The notes beneath the pieces were generated by a model. It was not told the DNA's origin. It saw nothing but the letters and a program-made list of their open reading frames with translations, and did no database searches. Shown one piece after another: positions 5,113 through 11,733 of a stretch of 11,733 nt of DNA. The DNA lies in contig JBOHKK010000194.1 of assembly GCA_050729115.1 (NCBI GenBank), forward strand, positions 1-11,733, in the 5' to 3' direction. This DNA comes from JBKPNX01 sp050729115. Lineage in GTDB: Bacteria > Pseudomonadota > Alphaproteobacteria > Geminicoccales > Geminicoccaceae. The position numbers and the translations under genes were made by a program. Positions within the stretch are counted from its first letter, which is position 1. Each line of letters starts with the position of its first letter.

Positions 5113-7755
5113 TTATTCCGCCGCGATCATCTCGTGCAGCACGCTGCCGTCGCGCTTGAGCTCGTCGTAGCGCCCTTGCTCGACCACGCGGCCGTTGCGC
5201 ATGATCAGCACGTGGTCGAATCGGGCCGCCCATTCGCTGTGCGAAACGGTCCAGATCAGGGTCCGTCCGGCGCACTCCTCGAGCAGCGCATCCAGGATGG
5301 CCTGCTGCTCCGCGGGGTCGAGGGAACCGGTGGCCTCGTAGAGGATGAGGACCTCGGGGCGCTTGAGGATCGCGCGGGCGAGCGCCAGCTTCTGGCGCTG
5401 CGCCAGCGACAGGCGGCCGCCGCCGACCCCGGTCTGGGCCTGCAGACCGACCTCGACCACGCGATCGTGCAGGCCGAGCTCGTTCAGGACCTCGGTGATC
5501 AGCTCGCCGATGCGCTCGGTCGCCTGGGCCTGGCCGTAGGCGATCTTGCCGAACAGGATGTTGTCCTGGAGGCTGGCGGCGGTGGTGTAGCGCCTTGGGT
5601 CGAAAAACGCCACGCTGCCGGCGAGCTCCGCCAGCAGGTGTTCGCGAAACAGGCGGCGCGCCTCGAGGATCTGCGCCTGCAAGGCTTCGTCGACCAGGTC
5701 GAGACGATGGCGTGCCGGCGCCAGCTTGAAGGTCAGCGCGATCAGGCGCTGGCGGTCCTCGGGGCTGAGCGTGTCGAGCCTGGTGGGGTCCGCCCGGCTG
5801 GTCAGCGCGCGATACTCCGGCAGGTCGTCGGCGCTGATGAAGCTGAACTGGCGGAAGTACTCGTGATCGGGCGGCAGATCGACGAACAGCTCGACCATCG
5901 TCGTCGCCACCTTGAGGCCGACGCCGACCAGGGTATCCGTCAGGCCGGCCCGCGCGAGGGTCTGCTGAACGTAAGGATGCGCGGCGAGGTGATCGATCGC
6001 GAAGGTCTGGTCGAGGGGGGCGCCGAACAGGAGGTTCTCGGCGAGCGTCGCGTTGCTGTTGTAGCGCAGGGCGTCGAACACCTCGACCAGGCGGCTATAG
6101 CGGCCGTCCTCCAGGCGCTTGCGCATGGCGCGCCGCGCCTTCAGGACCGCGGCGGCGACCTCGGGCTGGGCCTCCGGGTCGATCGTGCCACGCAGGCCCA
6201 TGTGATAGACGTCGCGATCGAGGCGGACCATGGCGAGCGCGCGGATCGCCGCCGGCACGACCTCCTCGGGCCCGCTCAGGCCGGCGGCTTCGTAGTCGAT
6301 CCAGTCGGCCTTGCTGTCGAAGCGCGAATTGCCGGAGAGCTCCGCCTCCTGCTGGTTCCGTCTGAAGATCTCCGCCGCGGCGCCCTCGAGCTCCCGCGGC
6401 TTCAGCGGACGATGCCGCAGCCCCAGGAGCAGATTGTCCAAAATCGTGCCCGCGAAGATATGCGCCGGATAGCCGACAAAGGTGATCTGCCGGCCCGTGA
6501 TCGCTTCGGGGAGCTTGTTCACCTCGACGCCGTTGATCAGCACGCGTCCGGCGTCCGGGTCGAGCAGATTGGCCAGCACCAGCGTCAGCTCCTCCTTGCC
6601 GCTGCTGGCCGGCCCAAAGATCGCGATGCGCGACGGCAGCTCGACCGCGAAGCTGGCGCCATCCAGGATGACCTGCCCGTCCTCCGAGACAAGCGTGACG
6701 TTAGAGGCGCGCAGCGCACCCGTGAGCGCCAGCGGCTCGGTCGGATCCGAGCTCTGCAACGCCTCGTCGCGGATCCCGGCAGGATCGAACTGCGCCACCA
6801 CCTGCTCGTACTTGATCTGGGAGTCCCAGGTCAGCTGATAGTGGCTGAGCAGCTCCTTCCACGGCGAGTACAGCTCCTTGTGGGCGCCGATCACGGCCAC
6901 CAGGGCGCCAAGCGTGAGGTCGCCGGTAATCACCAGATAGCCGCCGATGGAGTAGAAAAAGAATGGGCCGAGCTGGGCCAAAAAGTTGTTGATGAACTTG
7001 ATGAAGAACTTCTTCTTGTAGATCTGATAGCGGATGTTGAAGACGACGCCCAGCTCGCGGCTGAAGCGCGACCGTTCGTACTGGGTCGTGTCGTTGGCCC
7101 GGATGTCGCGCACGCCGCCGACGGTTTCCGCGACCCGATCGGCAAGACGGCGCACCTGGCGCACCCGCTGCTTGCCGAGCGCGTTCACCTGCGCCTGCAG
7201 CTTGGGGATCAGGTAGATCTGCAGGGGGTAGAGAACGACCGCGGCAAGACCCATGAGCGGGTTCTGCATGAACATGAAGGCGAGGACGGTGAGCAGCGTG
7301 CCGCCTTGGAACGCCGGCAGGGCAAAGGCGCTGCCGATGAAGCCGCCGAGCGGTTCGACCTCGGCGTTGATCATCTGCACGATCTCGCCGGTCGACACGC
7401 GCCGGAAGTGCGGCAGCGGGAAGCGCATGATCCGGGAATACAGCTCGTAGCGCAGCCGGCGCAGCATGCGCTCGCCCACGATGCCCTGGTAGACGTTGAC
7501 CACGTACTTGAACGCGCCGTTGATCAGGACCAGGACCAGGAAGGCGCCGGACAGCACGAACAGATATTGGACCTGGTCGAAGGTGAACCCGAGCACCCGG
7601 TGCGGATTGGGGTCGGCCAAGGCGTCGTTGATGATCAGCTTGGGCAGCTCGAGGGTGGCGTAGAGGAACGGGAACGAGGCGACGGTCATCGCCAGGATGA
7701 CGATCTGCGCCCGCAGACTGTGGCGCAAAATGTAACGAAAGATGTTGCGATCCAT
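5113..7755 (-). CDS. ABC-exporter-like protein with repeated, degenerate nucleotide-binding domain
   Basis: An 880-residue protein, about 280 residues longer than a normal half-transporter. Residues 1-320 form a six-helix exporter membrane domain (helices near 18-38, 63-88, 139-163, 166-184, 258-276, 280-295). The ATPase part starts with one Walker A, GPASSGKEE (381-389), in which Glu388 replaces the usual Ser/Thr. Three tandem Q-loop-to-D-loop segments then follow (about 423-547, 557-708 and 715-830). The final copy has LSLAQ for LSGGQ, LILYEAT for LILDEAT (Tyr806 in place of the Walker B Asp), an intact SLD D-loop and an intact switch His839. The Q-loop Gln is missing in all copies. ATP hydrolysis is therefore doubtful. 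The ATG at 7755 (MDRNIFRYILRH) looks like the true start; the frame stays open to a GTG at 7794. It leads the cNMP-binding/cyclase/FkbM unit. The cargo is unknown, and it may not transport at all. Confidence 0.88.
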   Translation of the reverse strand: MDRNIFRYILRHSLRAQIVILAMTVASFPFLYATLELPKLIINDALADPNPHRVLGFTFDQVQYLFVLSGAFLVLVLINGAFKYVVNVYQGIVGERMLRRLRYELYSRIMRFPLPHFRRVSTGEIVQMINAEVEPLGGFIGSAFALPAFQGGTLLTVLAFMFMQNPLMGLAAVVLYPLQIYLIPKLQAQVNALGKQRVRQVRRLADRVAETVGGVRDIRANDTTQYERSRFSRELGVVFNIRYQIYKKKFFIKFINNFLAQLGPFFFYSIGGYLVITGDLTLGALVAVIGAHKELYSPWKELLSHYQLTWDSQIKYEQVVAQFDPAGIRDEALQSSDPTEPLALTGALRASNVTLVSEDGQVILDGASFAVELPSRIAIFGPASSGKEELTLVLANLLDPDAGRVLINGVEVNKLPEAITGRQITFVGYPAHIFAGTILDNLLLGLRHRPLKPRELEGAAAEIFRRNQQEAELSGNSRFDSKADWIDYEAAGLSGPEEVVPAAIRALAMVRLDRDVYHMGLRGTIDPEAQPEVAAAVLKARRAMRKRLEDGRYSRLVEVFDALRYNSNATLAENLLFGAPLDQTFAIDHLAAHPYVQQTLARAGLTDTLVGVGLKVATTMVELFVDLPPDHEYFRQFSFISADDLPEYRALTSRADPTRLDTLSPEDRQRLIALTFKLAPARHRLDLVDEALQAQILEARRLFREHLLAELAGSVAFFDPRRYTTAASLQDNILFGKIAYGQAQATERIGELITEVLNELGLHDRVVEVGLQAQTGVGGGRLSLAQRQKLALARAILKRPEVLILYEATGSLDPAEQQAILDALLEECAGRTLIWTVSHSEWAARFDHVLIMRNGRVVEQGRYDELKRDGSVLHEMIAAE
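5266..5613 (-). repeat. ABC protein, third Q-loop-to-D-loop copy
   Basis: Residues about 715-830. The opening is FFDPRRYTTAASLQDNILFG, then DRVVEVGLQAQT, signature-like LSLAQRQKLALAR, Walker-B-like VLILYEAT and D-loop SLDPAEQ. This copy keeps normal NBD spacing and is followed by the H-loop His, so it is probably the original C-terminal half. Confidence 0.65.
5632..6087 (-). repeat. ABC protein, second Q-loop-to-D-loop copy
   Basis: Residues about 557-708. The opening is FDALRYNSNATLAENLLFG, then TDTLVGVGLKVAT at the same distance from LFG as in copy three. A signature-like LSPEDRQRLIAL (663-674), Walker-B-like LDLVDEAL (to residue 692) and a helix LEARRLFREHL (697-707) follow. About 45 extra residues sit between the VGL segment and the signature-like segment. 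This copy keeps the Asp-Glu pair that copy three lost. Confidence 0.6.
6115..6489 (-). repeat. ABC protein, first Q-loop-to-D-loop copy
   Basis: Residues about 423-547. The opening is ITFVGYPAHIFAGTILDNLL, placed correctly after Walker A, with Tyr or His where the Q-loop Gln belongs. A signature-like GLSGPEE, a Walker-B-position VYHMGLRGT lacking Asp and Glu, a D-loop-like IDPEAQ and a helix LKARRAMRKRL (538-548) follow. The helix matches the one ending copy two. This is the most degraded copy. Confidence 0.55.
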
Positions 7756-7914
7756 GACCGTTGCCGCCGCGCCGCCGGCCAAGCCGAAGAGCACGCGTTG
7801 ATAAGCCTGATCAGTTTCCGCGCGAGCGCAAGACCTATTTACACGATGCCTCGTGCCACTGGCGTATTCATAGCGAGCTCACAGTGCCTGACGTCACCGC
7901 GGGCGTGCTCTCGA
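7756..7914 (-). other. Spacer between the O-antigen ligase gene and the ABC gene
   Basis: This 159-nt spacer lies between the ligase stop and the preferred ABC start. It contains the perfect 8-bp palindromes TGACGTCA (7889-7896) and CTGATCAG (7807-7814) and a small hairpin, CACGA-4 nt-TCGTG (7842-7855). It is locally richer in A/T than the genes. I could not pick a convincing promoter or terminator, although a promoter for the ABC-cNMP-cyclase unit is expected here. Confidence 0.4.
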
Positions 7915-9180
7915 CTATTCGGTGGCGGACGCAGGCTGCAGCGCAGGCTCGAGGCGCGATCTCCGGCGCCGGACCCGGCGGCGGGCGCCCCGCGTCGACG
8001 GGATGCGCATCACGGCGAGATACAAGAAGGGGATCAGGCCTGCCGGCATCAGCAGGACGTTGTCGGTGAGCGCGTAGACGCCAAGCGCCAGGAACAGCGC
8101 CCGGACGAAGCCACGCTCGTCCGGCCGGATCAGGCCGAGCACGCGCCGGCCCCAGGCCAATACCGCCGCGGCGTACAAGGCGAGCCCGACGATGCCGCCG
8201 TCCACGAGCAGGCGCAGGTATTCGTTGTGCGGCAGATCCTGGTACCCGGAGCGCTCGGCCGCGCCGAGACCCTGGCCGAACATAGGGTGGGCGCGGACCT
8301 CGTCGAGATAGCCCTGCCAGAGCCGGTCGCGGCCGTTGGGATCGAGGAACCGGTCCGGATGCTGCGCCAGCTCGTGGATCGGCAGCTGCAGGTCGACGAC
8401 CAGGAGGACGGCGCCCGTCCCGAGCACCGCGATCAGCCCCAGGAGCGCGGCGGTGGTGCGCAGCGCCGGCGTCAGGAGCACGTAGGTCACGCCGAGGATC
8501 CCGCACGCGATCAGCGCCATGCGGCCACCGCTCAGGATCGTGAGGAGGAGGTTGAGCGAGGCGAGGCCGGCAAAGTCGAAGCGACGCCGGCGGATGGCCT
8601 CGTGCAACGCGACCGCGAAGCCGATGAAGCAGAGGAAAGCGAGCCATCCGGCGTTGGTCGCCCCACGAAGGCGATCACCCCGGACCCTGCTGCCGGAGAA
8701 CAGATTGTGCGCCTCCAGCAGGTCGAGCCCGGTCCCGATCGCGGCGCAGAGCGCCGGCAGGAGCGCGATCAGCAGGGCGTAGTGGGCTCGGGATCCGGGT
8801 TGGAGCGCAACGTGGATCAGGCACCAGGGCAGGGCGAAGCCGAGCGTGGCGGCGACCAGCGCGAGCGGCGTGATGGCCGGGTCGAGCTGCGCCAGAACGA
8901 GGCTCTGAACGAGCAGCCACAGGACGGCCAAGAGCGGCCAGTTGACCAGATCGAGCCGAAAACCGTAGCGGGCGCCGCTCGCCAGCAGCGCGCCCAGGAG
9001 CAGCAGCATCTGGGCGGGGATCGCCGCGGCCAGGAGTTCCGGCGCGACATCGCCGGCGAGGATCCACTGCGGCCCCACCGCGAAGGTCGCGAGCACGACC
9101 CACACCAGGACGGTAGGGCGGCGGAGGCCGAGCCACGCCATGAGAACGAGGGTGGCGCTGCCGAGCGCGATCCAGGGCAT
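7915..9180 (-). CDS. O-antigen ligase / polymerase-family membrane protein
   Basis: About 421 residues, with roughly ten or more hydrophobic helices and a large loop between about 265 and 325. This is the Wzy_C/WaaL architecture of enzymes that join or polymerise undecaprenyl-linked glycans on the periplasmic side. Family landmarks are SGGRMALI (about 217-224), NGRDRLWQGYLDEVRAHPMF with its key Arg, and PHNEYLRLLVDGGIVG (about 317-332), whose His is the residue usually held essential in WaaL. Whether it is a ligase or a polymerase cannot be decided from sequence. The C-terminus is very Arg-rich (RRRVRRRRSR), as expected for a cytoplasmic tail. The ATG at 9180 is preferred; a GTG at 9189 is possible, and both have weak ribosome-binding sites. 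It is divergent from the glycosyltransferase pair at 9310, with which it probably shares a pathway. Confidence 0.88.
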   Translation of the reverse strand: MPWIALGSATLVLMAWLGLRRPTVLVWVVLATFAVGPQWILAGDVAPELLAAAIPAQMLLLLGALLASGARYGFRLDLVNWPLLAVLWLLVQSLVLAQLDPAITPLALVAATLGFALPWCLIHVALQPGSRAHYALLIALLPALCAAIGTGLDLLEAHNLFSGSRVRGDRLRGATNAGWLAFLCFIGFAVALHEAIRRRRFDFAGLASLNLLLTILSGGRMALIACGILGVTYVLLTPALRTTAALLGLIAVLGTGAVLLVVDLQLPIHELAQHPDRFLDPNGRDRLWQGYLDEVRAHPMFGQGLGAAERSGYQDLPHNEYLRLLVDGGIVGLALYAAAVLAWGRRVLGLIRPDERGFVRALFLALGVYALTDNVLLMPAGLIPFLYLAVMRIPSTRGARRRVRRRRSRLEPALQPASATE

Positions 9181-9246
9181 CGCGACCACCGGCTCTCAGA
9201 AGGGCGCGGGGTTGCGCATTGATCCGGCCGCCTGCCGTTGCCATGG

Positions 9247-9275
9247 TTGTCGGGTCCGGCGGCGCCTGCCATAGT
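9247..9275 (+). promoter_or_regulatory. Candidate promoter for the glycosyltransferase genes
   Basis: TTGTCG (9247-9252), a 17-nt spacer, then CATAGT (9270-9275), each with four of six consensus matches. Transcription would begin near 9282, giving a leader of about 28 nt. It lies in the spacer divergent from the ligase gene. No clear promoter for the ligase gene was found in the same spacer. Confidence 0.4.
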
Positions 9276-9283
9276 GCCGCCGG
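9256..9283 (+). repeat. Dyad spanning the -10 of the divergent spacer
   Basis: CCGGCGGC (9256-9263) and its exact reverse complement GCCGCCGG (9276-9283) flank 12 nt that contain the candidate -10 CATAGT. The position suits an operator, but GC-only arms are not rare in this composition. Confidence 0.4.
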
Positions 9284-9309
9284 GAGAGACGCGGCGCGGG
9301 TGCCGGGCC

Positions 9310-10518
9310 ATGGATCACACCGGACGGCTTCTGATCTACAGTCACGACAGCTTCGGGTTGGGACACCTGCGGCGTTGCCAGACGATCGCGCATCATCTGG
9401 TGGACGCCTTTCCCGATCTCACGGTCCTGATCCTTTCCGGCTCACCGATCATCGGCAGCTTCGATTTCAAGTTCCGGGTGGACTTCGTCCGCGTGCCCGG
9501 CGTGATCAAGCTGAGCAACGGCGAGTACACGCCGTTGCAGCTGCATCTCGGCCTGGAGCAGACGCTCGCCATGCGCAGCTCGATCGTTCGCCATACCGCC
9601 GACATCTTCGACCCGCACCTGTTTCTGGTTGATAAAGAGCCGCTCGGTTTGCGGGGCGAGGTCCGCGACACCCTGTTGATGCTCAAGGAGCGCGGCACCC
9701 GGCTGGTCCTGGGCCTGCGCGACGTCATGGACGACCCGGGAAGCCTGCTCGAGGAGTGGCGGCGCAAGAACGTCTTTCCGGCGCTTCACGACCTGTACGA
9801 CGAGATCTGGGTGTACGGCCTGCCGCAGATCTTCGATCCGCTGACCGAGCTGCCCGGCATGGCGGGATTGGCCGAGAAGCTGATGTTCACCGGGTATCTG
9901 CGCCGCTCGCTGCCGGCGGCGCCGGCCCAGGCAAGCGGGCGCGAGCTGCCCGATGAGCCGTACATTCTGGTGACCACCGGCGGCGGCGGCGACGGCGACG
10001 AGCTGGTCGACTGGGTGCTCTCCGCGTATGAGTTCGATCCCGCGATCCCGCATCCTGCTCTGCTGGTGTTCGGGCCGTTCATGAACCTCGATCGGCGGTA
10101 CGACTTCCAGCAGCGGGCGGCGCGGCTCGACAAGGTCTACACGATCACGTTCGATGCCCGGTTCGAGCAGCTGGTGGTCCCGGCGCTCGGCGTGGTCGCG
10201 ATGGGCGGCTACAACACGTTCTGCGAGATCCTGTCGTTCGGCAAGCCGGCGCTGATCGTGCCGCGGACCACGCCGCGCCTGGAGCAGTATCTGCGCGCCG
10301 AGCGGGCCAAGCGCCTGGGACTGGTCCACATGCTCCCCGACGACGGCATCCGGGCGCCGTGGCGCATGGCCGAGCAGCTGCGCGCGCTGCCCAGCTGGCC
10401 ACGACCCAGGGCCGAGCCCCTGCCGGGCCTGCTCGGCGGGCTCGAACAGATCACGGCGCGGGTCGCGCCCTGGCTCGACCGGCGGCCGCAGGCGCTTCGG
10501 CTGCCACGCTCGGCCTGA
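9310..10518 (+). CDS. MurG-like glycosyltransferase (COG4671-type predicted glycosyltransferase)
   Basis: A 402-residue GT-B-fold enzyme with no membrane helices. The N-terminal glycine motif FGLGHLRR (15-22) resembles the acceptor/diphosphate loop of MurG-like transferases. VTTGGGGDGDE (221-231) begins the C-terminal domain. AMGGYNTFCEILSFGKPALI (297-316) followed by VPR matches the donor-nucleotide-binding motif, with Glu306 in the position that usually holds the sugar-nucleotide ribose. The family is known mainly as predicted glycosyltransferases, so the sugar and acceptor are unknown. The context (O-antigen ligase divergent, GT4 enzyme downstream) points to surface polysaccharide. The ATG at 9310 starts MDHTGRLLIYSHDSFGLGH, placing the motif at the usual distance. 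An in-frame TTG at 9238 is unlikely. GGGAGAG at 9282-9288 is too far upstream to be an ideal ribosome-binding site. Confidence 0.87.
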   Translation: MDHTGRLLIYSHDSFGLGHLRRCQTIAHHLVDAFPDLTVLILSGSPIIGSFDFKFRVDFVRVPGVIKLSNGEYTPLQLHLGLEQTLAMRSSIVRHTADIFDPHLFLVDKEPLGLRGEVRDTLLMLKERGTRLVLGLRDVMDDPGSLLEEWRRKNVFPALHDLYDEIWVYGLPQIFDPLTELPGMAGLAEKLMFTGYLRRSLPAAPAQASGRELPDEPYILVTTGGGGDGDELVDWVLSAYEFDPAIPHPALLVFGPFMNLDRRYDFQQRAARLDKVYTITFDARFEQLVVPALGVVAMGGYNTFCEILSFGKPALIVPRTTPRLEQYLRAERAKRLGLVHMLPDDGIRAPWRMAEQLRALPSWPRPRAEPLPGLLGGLEQITARVAPWLDRRPQALRLPRSA

Positions 10519-10531
10519 TGGGTCGCCACGC

Positions 10532-11733
10532 ATGAGCAGCGGCGCCGGCCGTCGCCGGATCGCGGTCGTGGTCAAAGGCTATCCGCGGCTGTCCGAGACC
10601 TTCATTGCCCAGGAGATCCTGGGGCTCGAGCGGTGCGGCCTCGCGCTGACCATCGTCTCGCTGCGCCACCCGACCGATGGCGCGGTGCACGAGACCAACC
10701 GCGCCATTCAGGCGCCGGTGCGGTATCTGCCCGAGTATCTGTACCAGGAGCCGGGCCGCGTGCGGCGGGCCTGGCAGAGCGTGCGCCATTGGCCGACCTA
10801 CCGGGCGGCGCGGCGCCTGTGGCTGCGCGACCTGCGGCGCGATCCGAGCGCCAATCGCGGGCGGCGCTTCGGCCAAGCGCTGGTATTGGCGCACGAGCTG
10901 CCGGCGGATGTCGGCCTGTTGTACGCCCATTATCTGCACACGCCGGCCTCGGTCACGCGCTACGCCGCGCGCCTGCGCGGGCTCCCCTGGTGCGCCTCGG
11001 CGCACGCCAAGGACATCTGGACCACGCCGGCGTGGGACAAGGCCGAGAAGCTGCGGGACTGCGCCTGGGCGACCGTCTGCACCGCCGGCAATGCCGCTGG
11101 TCTGCGGGAGCTGGCCCCGAGCGCGGAGATCATGCTCACCTACCACGGACTGGACTCCCGGCGCTTTCCGGCGCTGTATCGGCTGCCGGGCCCCGATGGC
11201 CGCGACCCCGCCCGGCCGGTGCGCCTGCTCGGCGTCGCCCGCCTGGTGCCCAAGAAGGGCATCGAGGTCCTGCTCGAGGCGCTGGCGATGCTGCCCACGG
11301 ATCGGCACTGGCGTTACGAGCACGTCGGCGGCGGCCCGCTCGGCGATCCGCTCGCGGGGGCGGCGGCGCGCCTTGGCCTCGCCGATCGGATCGTGTGGCG
11401 TGGCGCCCTGCCGCAGGACGAGGTCCTCGAGGCCTATCGCGGTGCGGATCTGTTCGTGCTGGCGAGCCGGATCGCGCCGGATGGCGATCGCGACGGCCTG
11501 CCCAACGTCCTGCTCGAGGCGAGTGCCCAGGAGCTCGCCATCGTCGCCAGTCGGGTGGCGGCGGTGCCCGAGCTGATCGACCACGGGGTGAACGGCTACC
11601 TCGTGCCGCCGGACGATCCGGTGGCGCTTGCCCAGGCGCTCGCAGCCCTGATCGGGGATCCCGTCGCCCGGCTGCGCCTTGGCCGCGGGGGGCGGCGCCG
11701 GGTCCTCGAGCGGTTCGCCCTGGAGCCCGGCAT
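10532..11733 (+). CDS. GT4-family glycosyltransferase, 3' end cut by right edge
   Basis: The first 400 codons of a GT-B retaining glycosyltransferase. The N-terminal KGYPRLSETFIAQEI (15-29) is typical of GT4 enzymes of the WcaL/colanic-acid-like kind. Residues 230-360 form the group 1 transferase domain: LLGVARLVPKKGIEVLLEAL (232-251), HVGGGPL (264-270) and DGLPNVLLEA (321-330). The last is the E-x7-E-like donor site with Asp321 in place of the first Glu and Glu329 intact. It ends with VPELIDHGVNGYLVPPDDP (345-363). It should transfer a sugar from a nucleotide donor to a lipid-linked surface glycan; the sugar is unknown. The start ATG is 13 nt after the preceding stop, so the two genes form an operon. 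No more than a few dozen residues are probably missing. Confidence 0.88.
   Translation, partial: MSSGAGRRRIAVVVKGYPRLSETFIAQEILGLERCGLALTIVSLRHPTDGAVHETNRAIQAPVRYLPEYLYQEPGRVRRAWQSVRHWPTYRAARRLWLRDLRRDPSANRGRRFGQALVLAHELPADVGLLYAHYLHTPASVTRYAARLRGLPWCASAHAKDIWTTPAWDKAEKLRDCAWATVCTAGNAAGLRELAPSAEIMLTYHGLDSRRFPALYRLPGPDGRDPARPVRLLGVARLVPKKGIEVLLEALAMLPTDRHWRYEHVGGGPLGDPLAGAAARLGLADRIVWRGALPQDEVLEAYRGADLFVLASRIAPDGDRDGLPNVLLEASAQELAIVASRVAAVPELIDHGVNGYLVPPDDPVALAQALAALIGDPVARLRLGRGGRRRVLERFALEPG

Noticed and set aside
5113..7755. The ABC gene as a frameshifted fusion or a decayed pseudogene
   Set aside because: The frame is open for 880 codons, the membrane domain is intact, and the repeated segments keep patterned conservation, which fits a maintained unusual protein better.
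7867..7884. A possible CRP-type site (TCACA half) ahead of the ABC gene, tempting because the operon makes cAMP
   Set aside because: Only one half-site matches; the partner half at the required spacing matches TGTGA at two of five positions.
5002..9222. A plus-strand frame of about 1,406 codons opposite the ABC and ligase genes
   Set aside because: The translation is low-complexity (rich in Gln, Arg, Glu, His, Asp) with no fold motifs, and it is antisense to two well-supported genes. Long antisense frames are expected with strong G/C third-position bias.
9442..10575. A minus-strand frame of 377 codons opposite the glycosyltransferase gene
   Set aside because: Rich in Arg, Gln and His with no motif, and fully antisense to a gene with GT-B motifs.
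1..11733. CRISPR arrays, tRNA or rRNA genes, insertion sequences, integrases, toxin-antitoxin pairs, riboswitches
   Set aside because: Looked for and not seen: no regularly spaced repeats, no cloverleaf-like sequences, no transposase or integrase motifs, and all spacers are short (under about 175 nt).

Overview
The window is GC-rich DNA that codes almost wall to wall, with strongly G/C-ending codons and many overlapping starts and stops. The gene content (psd-pssA phospholipid pair, class IIIb adenylate cyclase, FkbM methyltransferase, COG4671-type glycosyltransferase) suggests an alphaproteobacterium of the Rhodospirillales/Geminicoccales kind. That placement is inferred from gene families and composition; no rRNA or tRNA is present.

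Layout. Nine genes lie on the minus strand and two on the plus strand. On the minus strand, in transcription order from right to left: an O-antigen ligase-like membrane protein (9180-7915); a very unusual ABC-exporter-like protein (7755-5113); a stand-alone cyclic-nucleotide-binding protein (5090-4611); a class III adenylate cyclase with a GAF-like N-terminus (4642-3404); an FkbM-family methyltransferase (3407-2646); a LysE/RhtB-type exporter (2474-1863); phosphatidylserine decarboxylase (1734-1021); phosphatidylserine synthase (1021-161); and the first 45 codons of a second CDP-alcohol phosphatidyltransferase (136 to the left edge). On the plus strand, starting from a 129-bp divergent spacer, are a COG4671-type glycosyltransferase (9310-10518) and a GT4 glycosyltransferase cut by the right edge (10532 onward).

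How the genes fit together. The left part makes phosphatidylethanolamine: PssA forms phosphatidylserine and Psd decarboxylates it. The right part (ligase plus two glycosyltransferases) belongs to surface polysaccharide synthesis. Between them, ABC protein, cNMP-binding protein, cyclase and FkbM form a tight unit (22-nt gap, 32-nt overlap, 4-nt ATGA overlap). This looks like a self-contained cAMP circuit attached to a membrane protein.

The most interesting object is the ABC protein. After a normal six-helix exporter domain and one Walker A, the part of the ATPase running from the Q-loop to the Walker B/D-loop appears to be present three times in tandem, each copy degenerate in a different way. 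The Walker A Ser/Thr, the Q-loop Gln, the LSGGQ signature and the final Walker B Asp are all altered. A degenerate transporter co-encoded with a cAMP-making enzyme and a cAMP-binding protein could be a cAMP-gated or cAMP-signalling membrane complex. I do not recognise a described system of this form.
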